From the NCBI GenBank assembly GCA_031553225.1, contig JAVBLU010000047.1, forward strand, positions 1 to 46,406: a DNA stretch of 46,406 nt, read 5' to 3'. A program made the position numbers and the translations under genes. The notes beneath the pieces are model-generated. The model ran no database searches and was not told the DNA's origin. It saw only the letters and a program-made list of their open reading frames with translations. Within the stretch, counting starts at the first letter, position 1. Every line of letters begins with the position of its first letter. Source of the DNA: JAVBLU01 sp031553225 (lineage in GTDB: Bacteria; Bacillota; Clostridia; Christensenellales; UBA1750). Of this stretch, positions 41,632-46,406 are shown piece by piece.

Positions 41632-41756
41632 CAAGCGGGCGCACAAAACGGCGAGGTACTCGGCTGAAACGTCGTTTGCCGTTCCCATCGGCCTCCTATT
41701 GCATGCGTGCGCCGGCTCTGCTACGCTACTCATATGCATGGAAACAGGAGGGAGCG

Positions 41757-42467
41757 ATGGCCGTGAACCGGCGACGCGTGCGACAGTTGGCGGTTGCGGC
41801 TGCGCTTGCCCTGGCATTGTGGATTGTGGCCGCGCCGCTTTTTTCGCCTGCGAATATCGGTATCGACTTTGCCGCGCATACCACAAAGACGCCGGACGCG
41901 ACGCCAAGCGTCACACCGGCGCCCACGCTGACGCCCGTAAAAAGCCCGATGCCCGCGGCGGCATCGCCCACGCCCCCCGCGCCATCGCCCACGCCAAGCC
42001 CGTCGCTCGTCCCCCCCACCTCGCCGCCCGCGCGGCTGGTGATTGCGGCTGCGGGCATCGACGCGCAGGTGCGCGCCGTGGGAACAGACGAGCAGGGCCG
42101 CATGGCCGTGCTGCGCTCAGGCGCACAGGTCGCTTGGTACCAGGGCGGCGCAGTACCGGGCGCGCCGGGCAATGCGCTCTTTGCGGCGCACAACCGTTGG
42201 TCGCGCAAGGATGCGGTATTCGCGCGCCTTGGCAACCTGAAGCCCGGCGACACCGCCACCATCACCGATGAGGATGGCGAAACGCGCGCCTTTGTCGTGG
42301 CCAGCGTGTCGCGCTACCCGTACACGGCCGTCCCCGACGAAGTGATGAGCCTGTCGGGGGAAACCCGCGTTACGCTCATCACCTGCGCAGGGTCCTTCTC
42401 ATCGCGCCTGGGCACTTCCCAGGAGCGCTACGTCGCCATATTGACGCCCGCCGCGCAAACGCCTTAG
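41757..42467 (+). CDS. Sortase, likely class D/F type
   Basis: A membrane-anchored transpeptidase of 236 residues. An N-terminal signal anchor (about 8-28) is followed by a Pro/Ser/Thr-rich stalk (about 42-90) and the sortase barrel. The catalytic residues are H145 (LFAAHN), C210 in TLITC and R224 (SQERY). The domain start PARLVIAAAGIDAQV and W-x-x-G...PGAPGNALFAAH fit class D/F enzymes of Clostridia. GGAGGGAG lies just before the ATG at 41757. No protein with an LPxTG-like sorting signal is encoded in the window, so its substrate lies elsewhere. Confidence 0.88.
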   Translation: MAVNRRRVRQLAVAAALALALWIVAAPLFSPANIGIDFAAHTTKTPDATPSVTPAPTLTPVKSPMPAAASPTPPAPSPTPSPSLVPPTSPPARLVIAAAGIDAQVRAVGTDEQGRMAVLRSGAQVAWYQGGAVPGAPGNALFAAHNRWSRKDAVFARLGNLKPGDTATITDEDGETRAFVVASVSRYPYTAVPDEVMSLSGETRVTLITCAGSFSSRLGTSQERYVAILTPAAQTP

Positions 42468-42478
42468 CCAGCCCAGTG

Positions 42479-42498
42479 CTCACGCCGCAAAGCGTGAG
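42479..42498. terminator. Small stem-loop between convergent genes
   Basis: A 7-bp stem (42479-42485 with 42492-42498) with a 6-base loop, between the sortase and GDPD genes. No T-run, so only a weak terminator candidate. Confidence 0.4.
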
Positions 42499-42543
42499 GA
42501 GAGCGCTCCTGCGGGGGAGGGCCTGCGGCATGCAGTTGTTCTA

Positions 42544-43287
42544 CTATGCGCCTTGCACCTGGCGGCGCACCTCCAGGGCGATGTCCGGCCTGTTCGTGAT
42601 GATGTTCGCCACGCCCGCCTCCATCAGCCGGGTGAGGATGACCTCGTCGTCCACCGTCCATGGGTGGAGAGGCACGCCCGCGGCCATGCACCCGGCCATC
42701 ACGCCGGGCAACATCAGCGTATCGTGCTGGGCGTGCAGCGCGTTAATATTGTTGCTCTGCGCATACGCCCAGGGGTTGACAAGCGTGCAGCTGTACAGCG
42801 CGCCGGTGCGGGTCTGCGGGTCAACGCGCTTGGTTTCGGCCAGCAGATAGTGGTTGAAGGAGGAGATGATGATGCGATCCTTCATGCGCAGCTTCTCCGC
42901 AAGCGCTACAACCTGGCGCTCCATGCCCGCGCCCAGGGGCACGTTTGGCTTGATCTCGATGTTCACAGTCAGCCCCAGCGGCGCGGCCCAGGAAAGCACT
43001 TCGTCCAGTGTGGGGATATGTACGTCTTTAAACCCTTCCATGCCGTAGGAATAATCGAAGCTGTTCAGCTGCCGATAGGTCATGCGGTCGGCGCGGCCGG
43101 AGCCGTCGGAGGTACGGTCGATGGACATGTCGTGCAGCACGATGATGTAGCCGTCCGAGGAAAAGCTAACGTCCAGCTCGATACCGTCCGCGCCCATCTC
43201 GTGCGCGCGCACAAAGGCCTCCATGGTGTTCTCCGGCGCTACCTTGCACGCGCCGCGGTGCGCCCAAATGCCCGTCCTTACGTCCAT
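42544..43287 (-). CDS. Glycerophosphodiester phosphodiesterase
   Basis: A 247-residue GDPD-family enzyme that splits glycerophosphodiesters into glycerol 3-phosphate and an alcohol. The catalytic set is complete: H10 and R11 (AHRG), E19 (APENT), E37 and D39 (GIELDV) and H52 (VLHD). Later family segments NIEIKP and HPWTVDDE are present. No signal peptide, so it is probably cytoplasmic. GAGGAGGAG precedes the ATG at 43287. It follows the YitT gene by 33 bases on the same strand and may be the last gene of the nnr-mazEF-yitT transcript. Confidence 0.94.
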   Translation of the reverse strand: MDVRTGIWAHRGACKVAPENTMEAFVRAHEMGADGIELDVSFSSDGYIIVLHDMSIDRTSDGSGRADRMTYRQLNSFDYSYGMEGFKDVHIPTLDEVLSWAAPLGLTVNIEIKPNVPLGAGMERQVVALAEKLRMKDRIIISSFNHYLLAETKRVDPQTRTGALYSCTLVNPWAYAQSNNINALHAQHDTLMLPGVMAGCMAAGVPLHPWTVDDEVILTRLMEAGVANIITNRPDIALEVRRQVQGA

Positions 43288-43320
43288 GCTGCGCTCCTCC
43301 TCAAATCCGGACTTGCTCGT

Positions 43321-44280
43321 TCATTTTGCATGATGGGCGGGCGGCCCGGCAAACCCTTTGCCCAAAGCCTCGCGCACGTCCGTAACGATGACGAACGCGC
43401 CCGGGTCCAGCTCGTGCACAATCGCCTTCAGTTGCGTCACCTGCGTGCGGTACACCACGCACAGCAGCACGTGCAGTCCTTTGCCCGAGTACATGCCTTC
43501 CCCTTTTAGTGCCGTTGCGCCCCGGTTCAGTTTTGCAAAAATTTCATCCGCGATGGCCTGCGGGCTGGTGGTGATGATAAAGAAGGCCTTGGCGCTGGTT
43601 GCGCCTTCCTGAAACAGATCCACGATGCGGCTGGAGATGAACAGGGCGATGAGGGCGTACAGCGACATCTGCAGCCCGAATGCCAGCCCGGCCAGTACCA
43701 CCACGACCGAGTCCACAGCCAGTAAAATCCAGGCGATACGCAGGGCGGGCACGCGCTTGTTCAGCAGGCGTGCGGTCATGTCCGATCCGCCCGTAGTCGC
43801 CCCGCCGCGCAGCACAAGCGCCAGGCCAACGCCCAGCAGAAACCCGCCGTATACCGACGCCAGCAGCAGATCATCCGTCAGGCGGATCTTTGGCAGCAGA
43901 TCGATGAGCATAGACAGCCCGACCGTGGCCAGCACGGACATGAGAAAAAAACGCAGGCCCATCTCTTTGTACGACAGAACGAACAGCGGCAGGTTCATAA
44001 TGAGCACAACCAGGCCGACCGGCCAGCCCAGCTTGGCATGCAGAATGGTCGCCAAGCCGGTAAACCCGCCCGGGGCTATGCTGTTTTGTATGAAAAAGAG
44101 GTTGTAGCCGGCGGTCAACAGCAGCACGCCCACCAACACTAAGCCAGCGTGGCCGATTGTGCTGGTCAGGGCGCGCCTTGCGGCTTTATCACGTACGTTC
44201 ATCACAGGCGGATGCCTGTCCCCCTTTGTGGCGGGCGGCCTCGGGCCGCCGGTTGGATGGGTGCGCGCGTGGCCTGTCAT
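43321..44280 (-). CDS. YitT family membrane protein (DUF161 and DUF2179)
   Basis: A YitT-type protein with five or six membrane helices (about residues 40-215 of the long form), including FIQNSIAPGGFTGLATIL and GGATTGGSDMTARLL, and a C-terminal cytoplasmic DUF2179 domain (about 225-310). The function is not established. Two starts are possible: ATG 44280, which overlaps the mazF stop (ATGA) and gives 319 residues, or ATG 44202, which gives a 293-residue protein closer to the family norm. Neither has a strong ribosome-binding site. Coupling to mazF favours the longer form; the Pro/Arg-rich first 26 residues favour the shorter. Confidence 0.85.
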   Translation of the reverse strand: MTGHARTHPTGGPRPPATKGDRHPPVMNVRDKAARRALTSTIGHAGLVLVGVLLLTAGYNLFFIQNSIAPGGFTGLATILHAKLGWPVGLVVLIMNLPLFVLSYKEMGLRFFLMSVLATVGLSMLIDLLPKIRLTDDLLLASVYGGFLLGVGLALVLRGGATTGGSDMTARLLNKRVPALRIAWILLAVDSVVVVLAGLAFGLQMSLYALIALFISSRIVDLFQEGATSAKAFFIITTSPQAIADEIFAKLNRGATALKGEGMYSGKGLHVLLCVVYRTQVTQLKAIVHELDPGAFVIVTDVREALGKGFAGPPAHHAK

Positions 44281-44639
44281 GGACCGGGCTGCTGATCCTC
44301 ATCAAGGCCAAGGCTGATGTAGAGTGCATCGTTTACGCGCTGCACAAGCTCAGGCGTCAGCATACCCAGCTTGTCGCGCAGGCGCTGCTTGTCAATCGTG
44401 CGCAGCTGCTCGGCGAGCACGACGGAATCGCGCGGCAAGCCGCACAGCTCGGCGGACAGCTCGATGTGCGTGGGCAGCTTGGCTTTGCTGATTTGCGACG
44501 TGACGGCGGCGACGATGACGGTAGGGCTGTAGCGGTTGCCGATATCGTTTTGTACAATGAGCACGGGACGGATGCCGCCCTGCTCGGAGCCAACAACGGG
44601 ATTCAGATCGGCGCAGTAGATCTCTCCTCGCAAAATCAT
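44277..44639 (-). CDS. mazF: MazF/NdoA-type endoribonuclease toxin
   Basis: A 120-residue toxin of the MazF/PemK family, close in pattern to Bacillus NdoA (EndoA), which cuts mRNA at a short motif. Key features are RGEIYCADLNPVVGSEQGG, the catalytic R24 (GIRPVLIVQND) and T47 (VAAVTSQ), and the C-terminal VNDALYISLGL. Its ATG overlaps the antitoxin stop by four bases, and its own stop overlaps the YitT start in the same way. Confidence 0.96.
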   Translation of the reverse strand: MILRGEIYCADLNPVVGSEQGGIRPVLIVQNDIGNRYSPTVIVAAVTSQISKAKLPTHIELSAELCGLPRDSVVLAEQLRTIDKQRLRDKLGMLTPELVQRVNDALYISLGLDEDQQPGP

Positions 44640-44917
44640 TCGGTTTCACGCTCCGACAATTGGTGTTCGTAGGCGGACAGGACGGACAAGTCCTGTGCAA
44701 TGCCCATTTCCGCCCACTCCCGGTTGATCGAAGCCATGGCTTCGTATCCTTGGCGCAGAGCTTCGCTCATCTTTAGCTTATGCCTGGCGGCGATCGTCTG
44801 CTTCAAGGACAGGCGCACAACTTCGCTGCGCGTCATTCCTTCCTCGGCGGCGAGCGCGTCCAGGTTGTCCAGCAGTTCGTCCGGCAGGCTGACGAGCACC
44901 TTCTTCATCGTGGGCAT
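44636..44917 (-). CDS. mazE: NdoAI-type ribbon-helix-helix antitoxin
   Basis: A 93-residue antitoxin. An N-terminal ribbon-helix-helix DNA-binding part (about 4-45; KKVLVSLPDELLDNLDALA and TRSEVVRLSLKQ) precedes a C-terminal acidic helix region expected to wrap the toxin. TTAGGAGG lies five bases before the ATG at 44917. It lies 60 bases downstream of nnr; in Bacillota the alanine racemase gene often lies between them but is missing here. Likely autorepressor together with MazF, by family knowledge. Confidence 0.92.
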   Translation of the reverse strand: MPTMKKVLVSLPDELLDNLDALAAEEGMTRSEVVRLSLKQTIAARHKLKMSEALRQGYEAMASINREWAEMGIAQDLSVLSAYEHQLSERETE

Positions 44918-44977
44918 GTGTGCCTCCTAACGAAAGCGCGGGGCGCTCCCGGGGCATATTATGCGGATATCCGCCGA

Positions 44978-46406
44978 TCATATGAGCGATTCGATGCAAA
45001 GCCACGCTTCACCGAGCGATTCGGCGATATCCAGCGCCGTCATGCCGTGCACGGAGCGGCGTTTCGCGGCCGCCTCGCCCGCGCGGCCGTGCAGATAGGC
45101 GCCCAAGCGCGCTGCGTCAAAAGCTGTCAGCCCCTGCGCGAGCAGCGCGGCGATAACGCCCGTAAGCACGTCGCCGCTCCCGCCCGTGGCCATACCAGGC
45201 GTGCCCGTCACATTCAGCGCCATGCGGCCATCCGGCGCGGCGATCACCGTGGTCGCGCCCTTCAGCAGCGCCACGGCGCCGTAGCGCGCGGCAATGGCGC
45301 GGCTTGCGGCGACGGGCTCGGCAGTCACCTGCGGTATCGTCTGCCCAAGCAGGCGCGCGGCCTCGCCCGGATGCGGGGTAAACACGCTCTGGCCGCCGCG
45401 CTGTTCAAAGCCTCCTGCCGCCAGCAGGTTGAGCGCGTCTGCATCCGCCACGAGCGGCACCCCGGAGGCCCACACAGCCTTTAGCGACGCGTGGGCCTCC
45501 GGGCTGGTCGTCAGCCCCGGCCCGGCCGCCAGCGCGTCGCACCGCCCGGCGAGCGCAGCAAGCGCGGCGGGCGGCGCAAGCGCCGCGCAGATCGCCTCCG
45601 GCGCATGGGCGCGCACGCAGGCGAGCGCTTCCTCCGGTCCGCATACGCTGACCAGGCCCGCTCCGCCGCGCAGCGCGCCACGGGCGCACAGCGCCGCCGC
45701 GCCCGCATAACCGGGCGATCCGGCAAGCAAAAAGGCGTGCCCACACGAGCCTTTGTGCGCGTCCGGCGCCCGTTTGGGCGCAAGAGCCGCGGCCGAGGCA
45801 TCATCCAGCGCTTCCGGCCCGTCAGCGCGCATATATGGCTCAAGGCCGATGTCCGCCACGTTCACCTGCCCGCATAGCGCCCGGCCCGGAAAGAGCAGGT
45901 GCCCGGGTTTGCACAGGCCGAATGTCACACACGCCGCACCGCGCACCGCCGCGCCCGGCGCGGTGCCGTCGCCCGCTAGCACCCCCGAGGGCAGATCGAC
46001 GCACAGGATCGGCCGCCCACACCCGTTCATGGTCCGTATGGCCTGCTCAAACGCCCCCTCGGGCGCGCGGCGAAGACCGATGCCGAACAGAGCGTCCACC
46101 ACCGCCACCGCGTCCGCCGGAATGCCGGCGGCAAAGGGGCGCACCTCCACGCCCGCCTCGCGCGCCAGCGCCTCTTGGGCGGCGGCGCTTTCACCGCTGC
46201 GGCCGTCCGGCCACACGAGCAGCGCATAGGACATGCCGCCGGATTGCGCATGCAGCCGCGCCGCGGCCAGCCCGTCCGCGCCGTTGTTTCCCGGCCCGCA
46301 TACGAACGCGGCCGGGCGCGCGCCGGTCATCACGGCCAGGCGCGCCTGCACCGCCTGCGCGGCGCGCTCCATCAGCGTGCGCTCGGACAGGCCCGCCGCC
46401 ATGTCG
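44978..46406 (-). CDS. nnr: Bifunctional NAD(P)H-hydrate epimerase/dehydratase, 5' end cut off
   Basis: Repairs damaged NAD(P)H hydrates. The visible 475 residues include the N-terminal YjeF epimerase domain (CGPGNNGADGLAAARL, VDALFGIGL, VDLPSGV) and the C-terminal ADP-dependent dehydratase domain, related to sugar kinases (HAFLLAGSPGYAGAAAL, TPHPGEAARLL, LLKGATTVIA, NVTGTPGMATGGSGDVLTG). The frame stays open to the window end, and the residues at the edge (D-MAAGLSERTLMERAAQ) match the interior of the family's N-terminus. The true start is therefore a short way beyond 46406, and the ATG at 46402 is internal. Confidence 0.95.
   Translation of the reverse strand, partial: DMAAGLSERTLMERAAQAVQARLAVMTGARPAAFVCGPGNNGADGLAAARLHAQSGGMSYALLVWPDGRSGESAAAQEALAREAGVEVRPFAAGIPADAVAVVDALFGIGLRRAPEGAFEQAIRTMNGCGRPILCVDLPSGVLAGDGTAPGAAVRGAACVTFGLCKPGHLLFPGRALCGQVNVADIGLEPYMRADGPEALDDASAAALAPKRAPDAHKGSCGHAFLLAGSPGYAGAAALCARGALRGGAGLVSVCGPEEALACVRAHAPEAICAALAPPAALAALAGRCDALAAGPGLTTSPEAHASLKAVWASGVPLVADADALNLLAAGGFEQRGGQSVFTPHPGEAARLLGQTIPQVTAEPVAASRAIAARYGAVALLKGATTVIAAPDGRMALNVTGTPGMATGGSGDVLTGVIAALLAQGLTAFDAARLGAYLHGRAGEAAAKRRSVHGMTALDIAESLGEAWLCIESLI

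Noticed and set aside
1..46406. CRISPR array, tRNA, rRNA or insertion sequences
   Set aside because: I looked for regularly spaced repeats, tRNA-like cloverleafs, rRNA segments and transposase motifs and saw none.

Overview
The window looks like chromosome from a GC-rich member of the Bacillota, most likely a Clostridia lineage. The evidence is a PolC-type replicative polymerase, PurR of the Gram-positive type, an NdoAI/NdoA-like toxin-antitoxin pair next to nnr, a tryptophan T-box, a separate-subunit Na+-translocating decarboxylase, meso-diaminopimelate dehydrogenase and a sortase. Nearly all of it reads as core genome with dense operons. I see no rRNA, tRNA, CRISPR array, insertion sequence or prophage. 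Genus-level placement is not possible from the sequence alone.

Layout. 1-2036: 3' part of a GH31 alpha-xylosidase gene and a small methyltransferase. 2124-4476: murC and purR, divergent from a shared promoter region. 4537-8145: an AGCS amino-acid/Na+ symporter whose start codon lies inside the preceding terminator, then a DUF4886 gene and a CNNM/CBS membrane protein on the minus strand. 8354-18277: a tight plus-strand block frr, a small PASTA-like ORF, uppS, cdsA, dxr, rseP, ispG, polC. It joins ribosome recycling, undecaprenyl and phospholipid precursor synthesis, the MEP isoprenoid pathway, intramembrane proteolysis and replication. 18307-19445: a GNAT gene and a 0.5-kb intergenic region with a diverged 53-56 bp inverted repeat and a structured leader. 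19446-24266: a five-gene biotin-dependent carboxyltransferase / sodium-pump decarboxylase operon with both a 12S-like and a 5S-like carboxyltransferase subunit. 24413-28997: lon, engB and a flotillin. 29113-31385: a zinc alcohol dehydrogenase overlapping a URO-D family gene. 31410-33121: a tryptophan-specific T-box leader and a TrpB2-type tryptophan synthase beta gene. 33393-35724: GNAT gene, tyrosine recombinase and a secreted Pro/Ala/Thr-rich protein. 35913-39567: ddh, a lipoprotein, a TM2 zinc-ribbon protein and O-acetylhomoserine sulfhydrylase. 39632-41574: an ABC exporter pair of the NatAB type. 41757-46406: sortase, glycerophosphodiester phosphodiesterase, a YitT protein coupled to mazF/mazE, and nnr running off the window.

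The most interesting parts for follow-up are the nested terminator/translation start at 4513-4549, the leader at 19342-19438 and inverted repeat at 19026-19302 in front of the decarboxylase operon, the operon's unusual subunit set, the stand-alone trpB2 under a T-box whose specifier and acceptor bulge both fit tRNA-Trp, and the small PASTA-like gene between frr and uppS. None is proven novel; each carries a specific check.
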